DNA of 64,000 nucleotides from Actinomadura_E scrupuli (GTDB lineage Bacteria > Actinomycetota > Actinomycetes > Streptosporangiales > Streptosporangiaceae): contig NZ_JBPCCU010000005.1 in NCBI RefSeq assembly GCF_050971785.1, positions 62,001 to 126,000 on the forward strand, given 5' to 3'. Both the position numbers and the translations under genes were made by a program. Below are positions 48,623-56,948 of the stretch, one piece after another. The stretch's first letter is position 1. Each line of letters opens with the position of its first letter. Under the pieces are notes generated by a model. That model was not told the DNA's origin, did not search any database, and worked only from the letters and a program-made list of their open reading frames with translations.

Positions 48623-49465
48623 GTGCAGCCCCTTATCGACGCGTTCTCGCTAGCCCGACTGCTCGACGGTTCCCTGCCGGACGAGCCGCCACCGATCCTG
48701 CTGGACGTACGGTGGAATCTGACCGGCCCGCCGGGGGTCGAGGCCTACCGCCGGGGGCATCTGCCCGGTGCGGTCTTCGTCGACCTGGACCGCGAGCTGG
48801 CCGGGCCGCCGGGGCCCGGCGGACGCCATCCGCTGCCTGCGGCCGGGGCCTTCCAGGAGACGATGCGCCGGGCCGGAGTCCGCGCGGACGCCCTCGTGGT
48901 GGTCTACGACGACGCCGACTCCACCGCCGCCGCCCGGGCCTGGTGGAACCTGCGGTACTTCGGCCACCAGCGGGTGCGGGTCCTCGACGGCGGCTACCGG
49001 ACCTGGGAGGCGGCGGGCCTGCCGGTCAGCACCGAGGAGCCCACCCCGGCCCCGGGCGACTTCGTGGCCAGGGCCGGCGGCATGCCGGTGCTGGACGCCG
49101 GTGGAGCGGCCGCGCTGGCCAAGGACGGTGTCCTGCTCGACGCCAGGGTCGCCGCGCGCTACCGCGGTGAGGTGGAGCCGATCGACCCGGTGGCCGGGCA
49201 CATCCCGGGGGCCGTCAACGCGCCCACACTCGGCAACGTCGGGATCGACGGGCGTTTCCTGCCGCCCGAGCTGCTGCGCGACCGGTTCGCCGAGCTGGGC
49301 GCCACCGACGCGGCCGAGGTCGGGGCCTACTGCGGGTCCGGGGTGACCGCCGCGCACGAGATCCTGGCGCTGTCCGTGGCCGGGGTGCCCGCGGCGCTCT
49401 ATGTCGGTTCCTGGTCCAACTGGGTCGCCGATCCCGCCAACCCGGTCGCGACCGTCGGATCCTGA
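48623..49465 (+). CDS. Sulfurtransferase (tandem rhodanese)
   Basis: 280 residues from GTG 48623. Two rhodanese modules: LLDVRWNLTGPPG ... DADSTAAARAWWNLRYFGHQRVRVLDGGY (about 22-130, with Asp where the Cys would be) and LLDARVAARYRGE ... GAYCGSGVTAAHEILAL (about 160-265), in which Cys237 is the persulfide-bearing residue. This is the thiosulfate/3-mercaptopyruvate sulfurtransferase layout. A TAAGACT box 7 nt before GTG points to a leaderless start. The stop lies 4 bases from the convergent CHAT gene. Confidence 0.92.
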   Translation: MQPLIDAFSLARLLDGSLPDEPPPILLDVRWNLTGPPGVEAYRRGHLPGAVFVDLDRELAGPPGPGGRHPLPAAGAFQETMRRAGVRADALVVVYDDADSTAAARAWWNLRYFGHQRVRVLDGGYRTWEAAGLPVSTEEPTPAPGDFVARAGGMPVLDAGGAAALAKDGVLLDARVAARYRGEVEPIDPVAGHIPGAVNAPTLGNVGIDGRFLPPELLRDRFAELGATDAAEVGAYCGSGVTAAHEILALSVAGVPAALYVGSWSNWVADPANPVATVGS

Positions 49466-49469
49466 GGGC

Positions 49470-52037
49470 TCAGCCGGTGCCGAAGCACTGGAAGCCGAGC
49501 ACTCCCGGGGTGCGGGGTGCGGCGGCGAGCGCCCGGGCGGGGGACAGGCCGGTGGCGAGCAGCCGGTGGAACCTCACCATGAGGTCCCGGGCGGCGTCGT
49601 CCCGCACCGGGGTCACACTGGCGATCACGCAGGTCGTGCCGGCGGCGAGCAGCACGCTGGCCAGCCCCATGACCCCCTCGGCCCGCCCGCCGTCGCAGGC
49701 GGACAGCACCACCACCCGGGGCGGCCGCGCGAGCCCTTCGAGGTCGTGCGTCAGCAGCGGCCCGTCGGCCATCAGCAGGCCCGACAGCGACGGGTTGCCG
49801 CCGCGGAACTCCCCGTGCGCCGCCAGGTGGGCCAGCTCCGCGCCGTCGAGGGCGTCCCGTACGGTCTCCGCGGCGGCCGCGGGCCCGCACAGCACCGAGG
49901 CCCCCGGGCGGATTCCGGCGATCGCGGTGACCTCGGGCTCGGAATGCCGTAGTCCCGGCCCGGCGACGAGCACCACGGGCCCGCCGCCCCGGGCGGGCTC
50001 GGGCGGGCCGGCCTGACGGCGGGCCCGCAGCCAGGCCGCCGCGGACGGGACGACACTGACCGGGCGGCCGGCCAGCATCGGCAGCGCGGACCACGGCAGG
50101 CCGCGCAGCACCCCGGTGGGGGCCAGCACCAGCTCCCGGTCGCCGACGGCCCGGCGGAGCGGCGCCGGCAGCCGCGCCTCCAGCCTCCGGGCGGCGTCCG
50201 AGGGCTCGGCGCCGCTCCCGGGCGGGCGGGGACCGCCGGGGGAGCCGCCGCCGTGCCAGGCCAGCCGCCGCACCGCGGAGCGCAGCAGCAGGGCGTCGTG
50301 GGCCACGTCCGCGTAGCACCCCAGCGTCCAGCGCCGGCAGCGTCCCGCGACCACGGTCACCGCGTACAGGGTCTCGCCCGCCCGCACCAGCTCCACCAGG
50401 GCCCGGTCGCCGAGCGAGGCCGCCAGTGCGCGCAGCGGCCGATCGGCCCGGCCCGCCCCTGACGCGGCATCGCCGGGCGGGGTGCCCGACCGCATCCTGG
50501 TACGCGCCCGCAGTTCGGCCTCGAGCCGGAGCAGCCGGGCGGCCGTCTCCCGGGCGTCCCGCCCCGCCGCCGTCGTCGCGGTGTGCTCGGCGCCGGCCAT
50601 CCGCAGCTCGGTCAGCAGCACGGCGCAGCGGGGGTCCGCCGGCGGGACCACGCGTTCCCGGGTCCGCCACATGATCGCCCGGCGCCGCTCCTCGGCCGAG
50701 AGCAGGGCACGCGCGTCCCCGGCGAGCCGCAGCCCGAGGTCCCCGAGGTCGGCGCCGAGCCGGGCCGCGTGCGCGCGCAGTTCGGGTGCGCCCAGCGCGG
50801 CGGCGTGCTCGTCGACGACCCGCAACCCGGCCCGGACCGCCGCCATGGCACCCTGCCGGTCCCCTCTGGAGTGCCGTTCCAGCGCCGTGGCGTGCCACGC
50901 GGCGGCCCGCAGCGCCGCCGGGCCGTGCCGCCGGGCCGCGCTCACCTGGTCGAGCAGGGCCGAGGCCGGGCGTCCCAGCCGCAGCGCGAGCAGCGCCGCG
51001 ACGATCCTGCCGTCCGCCGCCTCCTGCGCCCAGCCGCCGCGGTCGAGCCGGTCGGCGGTCGCCACGGCGGTCTGGAAGAACACCGCGGACCGGTCTCCGG
51101 CGGCCCAGCGGGCCCGGACGAGCAGGTGCTCGGCGAGCAGCGTCCAGCCGGCGCGTCCCTGGTCGGCGAAGGCGGTCCGTGCGCGCTCCGCGGTCTCGGC
51201 GGCCTTCTCCGGATCGCCGTCGGCCAGCTCCGCCCGGGCCAGCAGCAGCAGACCGTCCGCGAGGTCCGATCCGTACCCGGCGGCGCCGATCTCCGCCAGC
51301 GCGGCGGTGATCAGCGGGCGGGCCTCGGCGGCCAGCCCGGCCGCGACGAGCGTCTGCGCGCGGTCGAGGCGGGTCTGGGCGACGCGGGCGCCGACCAGGC
51401 CGGGCTCGGCCTCGGCGTAGAGCCGCAGCGCTCGCGGCACGTCCCCGCGCTGCGACGCCACATAGGCCAGGTTGGCCCTGGCCATCGCGGCCTCGTGCCG
51501 GAGCCCGGCCCGGTCGGCCAGCTCGGCGGCCTCCGCCAGCAGGGGCTCGGCCGCGTCCAGGTCGCCGCAGGTGGCCCGGGCGAGCGCGGCGTTGATCAGC
51601 AGTCCGGGCTGGGCCTTCGCCGTCCTCGGCCGCCGGGCGATGGCCAGCGCCTCGTGCAGCCGGCCGCTCCGGGCCAGTGCGCACACCCGGTTGGCCTGCA
51701 ACCGGTCGGCGTCCTCACCGCGCAGCACCGGCGCGGCCGCGTCCGCGGCGGCCAGCGCGCCGGCGAGGTCCCCGCGCGAGACCAGCATCGCCACCAGGCT
51801 CATCCGCACCTGCGCGGCCGCGTAGGTCAGACCCGCCCGCTCCGCCGTGGCCAGCGCCTCCTGCAGGTGGGCGAGGCTCTCCTCCAGCCGGCCCAGCTCC
51901 AGGCCGCTCAGCGCCGCCGCCCGCAGCGCCTCCACCCGTACGGTCGCGGCCGGCGCGTCCAGCCGGGCCAGCGCCGCCGCGTGCGCCCGCCGGGGGTCGA
52001 CCGCGGCCAGCTGCAGCAGGGTGCCGTCCTCCGTCAC
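49470..52037 (-). CDS. TPR-CHAT protease-like protein
   Basis: 855 residues from GTG 52037, whose GTGA overlaps the small gene's stop. Residues ~20-560 are helical TPR-like repeats (ALARLDAPAATVRVEALRAAALSG, ALATAERAGLTYAAAQ and similar). The C-terminal ~200 residues are a CHAT (caspase-like) peptidase: LAHLAAHGEFRGGNPSLSGLLM with His741 and VVVLSACDGGRAEGVMGLASVLLAAG with Cys781. CHAT proteases in bacteria cleave partner proteins in defence or signalling. It is the last gene of a four-gene operon with an S8 protease, a sigma factor and an adaptor. No signal peptide: cytoplasmic. Confidence 0.9.
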   Translation of the reverse strand: MTEDGTLLQLAAVDPRRAHAAALARLDAPAATVRVEALRAAALSGLELGRLEESLAHLQEALATAERAGLTYAAAQVRMSLVAMLVSRGDLAGALAAADAAAPVLRGEDADRLQANRVCALARSGRLHEALAIARRPRTAKAQPGLLINAALARATCGDLDAAEPLLAEAAELADRAGLRHEAAMARANLAYVASQRGDVPRALRLYAEAEPGLVGARVAQTRLDRAQTLVAAGLAAEARPLITAALAEIGAAGYGSDLADGLLLLARAELADGDPEKAAETAERARTAFADQGRAGWTLLAEHLLVRARWAAGDRSAVFFQTAVATADRLDRGGWAQEAADGRIVAALLALRLGRPASALLDQVSAARRHGPAALRAAAWHATALERHSRGDRQGAMAAVRAGLRVVDEHAAALGAPELRAHAARLGADLGDLGLRLAGDARALLSAEERRRAIMWRTRERVVPPADPRCAVLLTELRMAGAEHTATTAAGRDARETAARLLRLEAELRARTRMRSGTPPGDAASGAGRADRPLRALAASLGDRALVELVRAGETLYAVTVVAGRCRRWTLGCYADVAHDALLLRSAVRRLAWHGGGSPGGPRPPGSGAEPSDAARRLEARLPAPLRRAVGDRELVLAPTGVLRGLPWSALPMLAGRPVSVVPSAAAWLRARRQAGPPEPARGGGPVVLVAGPGLRHSEPEVTAIAGIRPGASVLCGPAAAAETVRDALDGAELAHLAAHGEFRGGNPSLSGLLMADGPLLTHDLEGLARPPRVVVLSACDGGRAEGVMGLASVLLAAGTTCVIASVTPVRDDAARDLMVRFHRLLATGLSPARALAAAPRTPGVLGFQCFGTG

Positions 52038-52468
52038 AACCGCACCCAGCTCGTCACGATCGACGTCGCGTCGGGCAGCAGGAAGACCAGGCTGACCAGG
52101 CCGGCCGGCACGGCGGGCACCGAGAAATGACCGCTCCGGTCGGCCTGGGCGGCGACCTCGCCGTCCGGATGCCGGACCCGGATCCGGGCCGGGCCGGGCG
52201 GATCCAGCCGGCCGGCGATCTCCCGGTCGGCGCCGCTGCCGATCACCTCGATCTCCACCTCGGCGTCCGGACCGGCGAAGGTCAGCAGCCGGGAGCCGCC
52301 GCGCACGCCCGCCGCCGCGGCGTCCTGGTCGCCGGTCAGGTCGGCGAGGGCGGCGCCCGGCTCCCGGTGGGCGAACGCGGCCCGCCCGGTGGCGAGCACC
52401 TCGGCGGGCACCGGCTCCAGCCGGGCGAAGGCCTCCCGGACCCGGGCCATCAGCTCCTCCTCGGTCAC
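52034..52468 (-). CDS. Small adaptor-like protein with beta-sandwich domain
   Basis: 144 residues from GTG 52468 (overlapping the sigma stop, GTGA). N-terminal helix LMARVREAFARLEPVPAEVLATGRAAFAH (positions ~7-35), a Gly/Ala-rich linker and a beta-rich end (PARIRVRHPDGEVAAQADRSGHFSVPAVPAGLVSLVFLLP by parts) like carboxypeptidase regulatory or surface domains. Function unknown. Coupled on both sides, to the sigma factor and to the CHAT gene, so the three proteins are made in fixed ratio. Confidence 0.75.
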   Translation of the reverse strand: MTEEELMARVREAFARLEPVPAEVLATGRAAFAHREPGAALADLTGDQDAAAAGVRGGSRLLTFAGPDAEVEIEVIGSGADREIAGRLDPPGPARIRVRHPDGEVAAQADRSGHFSVPAVPAGLVSLVFLLPDATSIVTSWVRL

Positions 52469-53022
52469 AGCGCCTCCCCGAGCCGGCGGCGCAGGTCGGC
52501 CAGGCACCGGGCACGGGTCGGCCCGACGCTGCCGACCGGGATGTCCAGCGCGGCCGCCGCCTCCATGTAGGTGACCGGGGCGAGCGCGAAGAACCGCAGC
52601 ACCCGGCGGCAGCGCTCCGGCATCGCCCGGATGGCCGACGCCACGTCACTGAGCCGCTCGCGTTGCACGCAGGTCCGCTCCACCCACCCGGCGGCGGGAT
52701 CGGGGGCCTGGTCGGGCACGCTCCAGGCCGGCAGCTCCCGGCCCCGGCGGCGCAGGGTCCACCGGCTCTCCCGGTGGGTGGTGACCGCCAGCCAGGTGCC
52801 CACCCGGTCGGGCTCGCGCAGCTCGTCCAGCCGCTCGACCAGGCGGAGCCAGACGGTCTGCGTCACATCGGCCAGGTCGGCCGCCCCCAGATCGTACGAG
52901 CGCGCGATCGACCGGAGCAGCCCGGTGTAGCGCTCGACCAGCGCGTCCCAGGCCCCCTGGTCACCGCTCCGCGCCCTGGCCACCAGCTCGCCGGACGTGA
53001 GCTCTTCCACCTTCGGAACCAC
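52465..53022 (-). CDS. ECF-like sigma-70 family sigma factor
   Basis: 185 residues from GTG 53022 with GAGGAGG upstream. Region 2: LLRSIARSYDLGAADLADVTQTVWLRL, then RVGTWLAVTTHRESRWTLRRRGRE; region 4: MPERCRRVLRFFALAPVTYMEAAAALDIPVGSVGPTRARCLADLRRRL (parts). It lacks regions 1 and 3, as ECF factors do, but no anti-sigma gene is adjacent. Instead it is coupled to a small adaptor and a CHAT protease, and an S8 protease gene precedes it. This arrangement suggests it is regulated by proteolysis. Confidence 0.88.
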   Translation of the reverse strand: MVPKVEELTSGELVARARSGDQGAWDALVERYTGLLRSIARSYDLGAADLADVTQTVWLRLVERLDELREPDRVGTWLAVTTHRESRWTLRRRGRELPAWSVPDQAPDPAAGWVERTCVQRERLSDVASAIRAMPERCRRVLRFFALAPVTYMEAAAALDIPVGSVGPTRARCLADLRRRLGEAL

Positions 53023-53103
53023 CTGCTGCCTCCTCGTGCCGCCGCCGACCGGCACCGCGGCGGCGCTCGACCGCCCCGTCACCGCATCGGCGTCGGCCTG
53101 TCG

Positions 53104-54303
53104 TCACGTTCTGACGTGTACTCCCAGATCGGGATGGACCGGCCCGCCCGCCGGATCGAGGATCCGATCGGCCGCCGCCGTCGCGGACAGGCCCTCGGCC
53201 GCGGCGAGCCCCGCGATCACACCGGCCACCGCGGGCGCCGCGAACGAGGTCCCGCTCCAGGTGGCGTAGCCGGCGAAGCGGTCCGGATCCACGCCGTTGA
53301 CCCGGGGCCGCGGGCCGTCGAACCTGACGAAACAGCTGGTCAGCCCGACCCCCTGGGTGCAGGCGTCCACCCACCAGCCGTAGCCGGAGAACCAGGCCCG
53401 GTCGGCGCCGTCCAGGGCGGCGACGGCGATCACCGTCTTGAGCGCGGCCGGCCAGAAGGGCCGATCGCTCGCGGCGTTGCCTGCGCAGGCCACCACGACC
53501 GTGCGCCGCCGGGGCGGCCCGCCGTCCCCGCCGTCCCCGCCGGATCTGAGGGCCGCGATCGCCCGCGCGACCAGCGGGGACGGGCGGTCGTCGTAGGTGT
53601 GGCAGCCGATCGACAGGTTCACGATGTCGGCGCGCCCCCACCGCGCGAGCCAGTTCAGTGCCCGGATCATGCCGAGCTCGTCGCCGACGCCGTCTCCGCC
53701 GATCACTCGCTTGGCCCGGATCCGGGCGGCCGGTGCCCGCTGCAGGACGATCCCGGCGATGAAGGTGCCATGACCCGCCTGGGCGTCCAGCTGGTAGTCG
53801 AGGTCGGCGTCCAGCAGCTCGGTCACCTCCTCGCGCTGCTCGCGATACCAGTCGCGGGACTCGTACCAGGGATGTGCCGACAGCCCGGTGTCGAGCACCG
53901 CGACGGTCACCGGCGCCGCCGCGTCCGCCGCCCGCGGCGCCTCGACCGGAGCCGCGGCCCGGGGGAGGTCCGCCGGGCCGGACCACCACAGCGGCTGTCC
54001 GTGCACGAGGTGGTTGGGCGCGACCGACAGCCTGCGATGCCTGCCCTCCCCGCTGAGCTGCGCGGCCAGCTCGCACACGTCGACCCGGGCCGGGCCGCGC
54101 AGCCGGATCCGGGTGAGGGTCACGTGGTCGTCGCTGGAGTCCGACCATCGCCGGACCATGTCCGCCACGACGGGCAGATCGTGGTCGGCGACCAGCAACT
54201 GGTCGCGCCGGATCAGCGTCGGGCCGCCGTGCGCCGAGGTCACGACGGAGACGTCCCGGTGCCGGGCGAGCAACCGGTCCAGCCTTGCCTCCTGGTCGAA
54301 CAC
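53104..54303 (-). CDS. S8 (subtilisin-like) serine protease, cytoplasmic
   Basis: 399 residues from GTG 54303. Catalytic triad Asp138 (VAVLDTGLSAHP), His178 (AGHGTFIAGI) and Ser353 (WSGTSFAAPAVAG), with the oxyanion Asn276 (CAGNAAS). The N-terminal ~130 residues are an unrecognised domain instead of a signal peptide and propeptide, so it is probably an intracellular subtilase. It lies 81 bases upstream of the sigma factor on the same strand. Subtilases of this kind are found beside CHAT genes in actinobacterial signalling loci. Confidence 0.9.
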   Translation of the reverse strand: MFDQEARLDRLLARHRDVSVVTSAHGGPTLIRRDQLLVADHDLPVVADMVRRWSDSSDDHVTLTRIRLRGPARVDVCELAAQLSGEGRHRRLSVAPNHLVHGQPLWWSGPADLPRAAAPVEAPRAADAAAPVTVAVLDTGLSAHPWYESRDWYREQREEVTELLDADLDYQLDAQAGHGTFIAGIVLQRAPAARIRAKRVIGGDGVGDELGMIRALNWLARWGRADIVNLSIGCHTYDDRPSPLVARAIAALRSGGDGGDGGPPRRRTVVVACAGNAASDRPFWPAALKTVIAVAALDGADRAWFSGYGWWVDACTQGVGLTSCFVRFDGPRPRVNGVDPDRFAGYATWSGTSFAAPAVAGVIAGLAAAEGLSATAAADRILDPAGGPVHPDLGVHVRT

Positions 54304-54391
54304 GGAACTTAGAGTGCCCGATCCATCACCGTAGGTAACGTCATATCGCAGGATTGTGATCGGCTGGAGATTCCGGCAGCCGAGCGGCGGC

Positions 54392-55090
54392 TCAGGCCGG
54401 CGCGGTGACCAGTGACAGCGGCAGGTCCCCGCAGGGCCGTACGGTGAAGCCGCGGTCCCCCCGGTAGATCGCGCCGGGGGTCCACCGCGCGGTGTTGGAG
54501 GCCACCACGCGCCCGGAGGTGTTGATCACGAACGCCGGGGCGGGGATCTTCCGCAGCACCGGCACCACGGCGCTCTCGAAGCTGCGCACGAACACGTCGG
54601 CGGCGGCCACCCCGATGAAGGCGCCCGCCGAGACCACCGGCACGGAGAGCGTCAGGCTGTACTCGTCGGTGCACAGGTAGTCGACGTACGGCCCGCAGAT
54701 CGTCTTCTCCGCTCCCGCCCGCGGCCCGGTGAACCAGTCCCAGTGGGTGTAGTCGTAGAAGGCGCTGCTGGCCGGGTCCAGATCGTGCAGCAACTGGACG
54801 GGGGCGCCCGCGGGACCGGCCTGCCACCACTCCAGATACCAGGCCGCGTCGGCGAGCAGGCCGGGCGCCGCGATGAACCCGATCCCGGCGATGACCATGC
54901 CGAGCCGGCCGAACAGCAGCGGCCGCAGCAGGGCGAGATCCGCTCGCACCAGGTCGCGGCCGAGGTCCCGCACCGCGCCGGCCTGCCGGGCCGAGGCCTC
55001 GCGGACCTCGTTCAGGGCGCAGAAGACGTCGTCCATGGTGTCGCGGACCCGGACGACGGCCGCGTCGATGGCCTCGGGCTCAGTGAGCAT
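54392..55090 (-). CDS. Cache-domain protein without membrane anchor
   Basis: 232 residues. After a helical N-terminus with a possible single hydrophobic stretch (LGMVIAGIGFIAAPGLLADAAWYLEWW) comes a Cache/PDC-like ligand-binding fold: YDYTHWDWFTGPRAGAEKTICGPYVDY, LTLSVPVVSAGAFIGVAAADV and FVINTSGRVVASNTARW (parts). Cache domains bind small ligands such as amino acids or polyamines. It is in the same operon as the GntR regulator (12-base gap) and next to a polyamine-type importer, so it may be its cytoplasmic sensor. Confidence 0.82.
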   Translation of the reverse strand: MLTEPEAIDAAVVRVRDTMDDVFCALNEVREASARQAGAVRDLGRDLVRADLALLRPLLFGRLGMVIAGIGFIAAPGLLADAAWYLEWWQAGPAGAPVQLLHDLDPASSAFYDYTHWDWFTGPRAGAEKTICGPYVDYLCTDEYSLTLSVPVVSAGAFIGVAAADVFVRSFESAVVPVLRKIPAPAFVINTSGRVVASNTARWTPGAIYRGDRGFTVRPCGDLPLSLVTAPA

Positions 55091-55102
55091 GCCGACCTCG
55101 CA

Positions 55103-55819
55103 TCAGAGCGCCAGACGCAGTTCGATGAGGTGTTCCACGGCCTCGAGGACATGCCGCTCGGCAACGTCCCGGGCCTGGTCGCAGTCGCCGCGCTGGACGG
55201 CGTCGGCGATCGCGCGGTGCTGGGCGTGTACGCGTGCGCGGCCGCTCTGGTGCTCGTGGTCCAGCCAGATCAGCGGCCCGATGTCCGCCTGCATCCTGAT
55301 CTCCTCACGGGTGAGCCGCGCCGACTGGGACGCGGCGGCCACCTCGATGTGGAAGCGGCCGTCCAGCCTGCGCAGCTGCGCGGGCGACCGGGCCCGCGAC
55401 ATCTCGTCGAGCGACCGCACCAGCGGGGCGACGTCCCCGGGCAGCGAACGCCGCGCGGCCAGCCGCGCGGCGGCCCCGGCGATGGCCGCGTAGTGGTCGC
55501 CCAGGTCGCGCAGTTCGTCGGCGCCGAAGGTGCGCAGCCGGGCGCTCGGATCGCCGGCCTCCGCCGGCGTCCGCACGAAGCTGCCGCCGCCGCGTCCGCG
55601 CCTGGTCCGCACGAGCCCCTGCTGCCGCAGTGCCATGAGCGCCTCGCGCAGGGTGACGGTGGAGACTCCGAGCAGGCCGGCGAGCTCGGCCTCGCTGGGC
55701 AGCTGTTCCCCGTCGGCGAGCAGGCCCAGCGCGATCGCGTCGGTGAGCCGGCGTGCGACCGCGTCAACCCGCGCGGTGCTGTCGACCGGGGAGAACACGG
55801 CACGTCGCGCTGTGTCCAT
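55103..55819 (-). CDS. GntR/FadR-type transcriptional regulator
   Basis: 238 residues from ATG 55819. Winged helix (ARRLTDAIALGLLADGEQLPSEAELAGLLGVSTVTLREALMALRQQGLVRTRRGRGGGSFV by parts, residues ~18-85) and an FCD effector domain with His residues (RFHIEVAAASQ, DHEHQ, HRAIADAVQRGDCDQARDVAERHV). Divergent from the potA-like operon; the 74-base gap holds a palindrome that overlaps the -35 of that operon. Probable repressor of the importer and of its own operon, with a polyamine-derived or amino acid effector. Confidence 0.9.
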   Translation of the reverse strand: MDTARRAVFSPVDSTARVDAVARRLTDAIALGLLADGEQLPSEAELAGLLGVSTVTLREALMALRQQGLVRTRRGRGGGSFVRTPAEAGDPSARLRTFGADELRDLGDHYAAIAGAAARLAARRSLPGDVAPLVRSLDEMSRARSPAQLRRLDGRFHIEVAAASQSARLTREEIRMQADIGPLIWLDHEHQSGRARVHAQHRAIADAVQRGDCDQARDVAERHVLEAVEHLIELRLAL

Positions 55820-55858
55820 GTCTCCCCTCGGTTTACGACCGTGATACCGGATTGTGCC

Positions 55859-55887
55859 TTGTTTTGAAACATTTAACCCCATAGGTT
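55859..55887 (+). promoter_or_regulatory. Promoter of the importer operon with overlapping palindrome
   Basis: TTGTTT (55859-55864), a 17-nt spacer and TAGGTT (55882-55887), whose distance of 6 nt to the ATG at 55894 implies a leaderless transcript. The palindrome TGTTT-TG-AAACA (55860-55871) overlaps the -35 and is a candidate site for the divergent GntR regulator. Confidence 0.6.
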
Positions 55888-55893
55888 CTGGCC

Positions 55894-56910
55894 ATGCCAG
55901 ATGTAGCGGTGCGGCTCCGGGACCTGCGCAAGTCCTTCGGCCCGGTCGAGGCGGTCGCCGGGATCGACCTCGAGATCCATGACGGCGAGTTCTTCTCCAT
56001 GCTCGGGCCCTCCGGCTCGGGCAAGACCACCGTGCTGCGCATGATCGCCGGTTTCGAGCGGCCCACCGGCGGGACCATCGAGCTGGCCGGCCGTGACGTG
56101 ACCCGGCTCGCCCCCTTCGACCGGGACGTCAACACCGTCTTCCAGGACTACGCGCTCTTCCCGCACATGAACGTGCTGCAGAACGTGGAGTACGGCCTCA
56201 GGGTGAAGCGGGTGCCGCGGGCGCGGCGCCGGGAGCTGGCCGTCGAGGCGCTGCGCAGCGTACGGCTGGAGGATTTCGGGGCGCGCCGGCCCGGCGAGCT
56301 CTCCGGCGGCCAGCGGCAGCGCGTCGCGCTCGCCCGTGCCCTGGTCAACGAGCCCAGGGTGCTGCTGCTCGACGAGCCGCTCGGTGCCCTCGACCTCAAG
56401 CTCCGCGAGGAGATGCAGGTCGAGCTCAAGGCCATCCAGCGGCGGGCCGGCATCACGTTCCTGTTCGTCACCCACGACCAGGAGGAGGCGCTGACCATGA
56501 GCGACCGGGTCGCCGTCTTCGACCGGGGGCGGATCCAGCAGGTCGGTACCCCGGCCGAGGTGTACGAGCGGCCCGCGACGGCGTTCGTGGCGGGCTTCGT
56601 GGGCACCTCCAACCGGATCGGCGACGTCTGCGTACGGCCCGAGAAGATCCACCTCACCACCGAGCCGGGCACTGCCGGGCGCGACGGCGAGCGGCAGGCC
56701 GCCGGCACCGTGGCGGAGGTCGTGTACGCGGGCGCGGTGACGCGCTTCGTCGTCGATCTCGAGGACGGCGGCCGGGTGGTCGCGCTGCAGCAGAACCTGC
56801 AGACCTCCTCGATGGACGTCATGCGCTACCGGGACGCCCGCGTGCACCTCAGCTGGCGGGCCGAGCACGAGTTCCGGGTGGCCGCCGCCGAGCCCGCGCA
56901 GGCCTCCTGA
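55894..56910 (+). CDS. potA: ABC transporter ATP-binding protein, polyamine type
   Basis: 338 residues. Walker A GPSGSGKTTVLRMIAG, signature ELSGGQRQRVALARAL, Walker B VLLLDEPLGALD and H-loop VTHDQEEA are intact, followed by a TOBE-like C-terminus (VCVRPEKIHLTT). NTVFQDYALFPHMNVLQNV is the PotA-type loop. Substrate class fits the binding protein and two permeases that follow in order. The first gene of the importer operon, divergent from its probable regulator. Confidence 0.9.
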   Translation: MPDVAVRLRDLRKSFGPVEAVAGIDLEIHDGEFFSMLGPSGSGKTTVLRMIAGFERPTGGTIELAGRDVTRLAPFDRDVNTVFQDYALFPHMNVLQNVEYGLRVKRVPRARRRELAVEALRSVRLEDFGARRPGELSGGQRQRVALARALVNEPRVLLLDEPLGALDLKLREEMQVELKAIQRRAGITFLFVTHDQEEALTMSDRVAVFDRGRIQQVGTPAEVYERPATAFVAGFVGTSNRIGDVCVRPEKIHLTTEPGTAGRDGERQAAGTVAEVVYAGAVTRFVVDLEDGGRVVALQQNLQTSSMDVMRYRDARVHLSWRAEHEFRVAAAEPAQAS

Positions 56911-56948
56911 CAATCCCCAGCCCAGCCCGTTCCAGCAAGGAGATCCCC

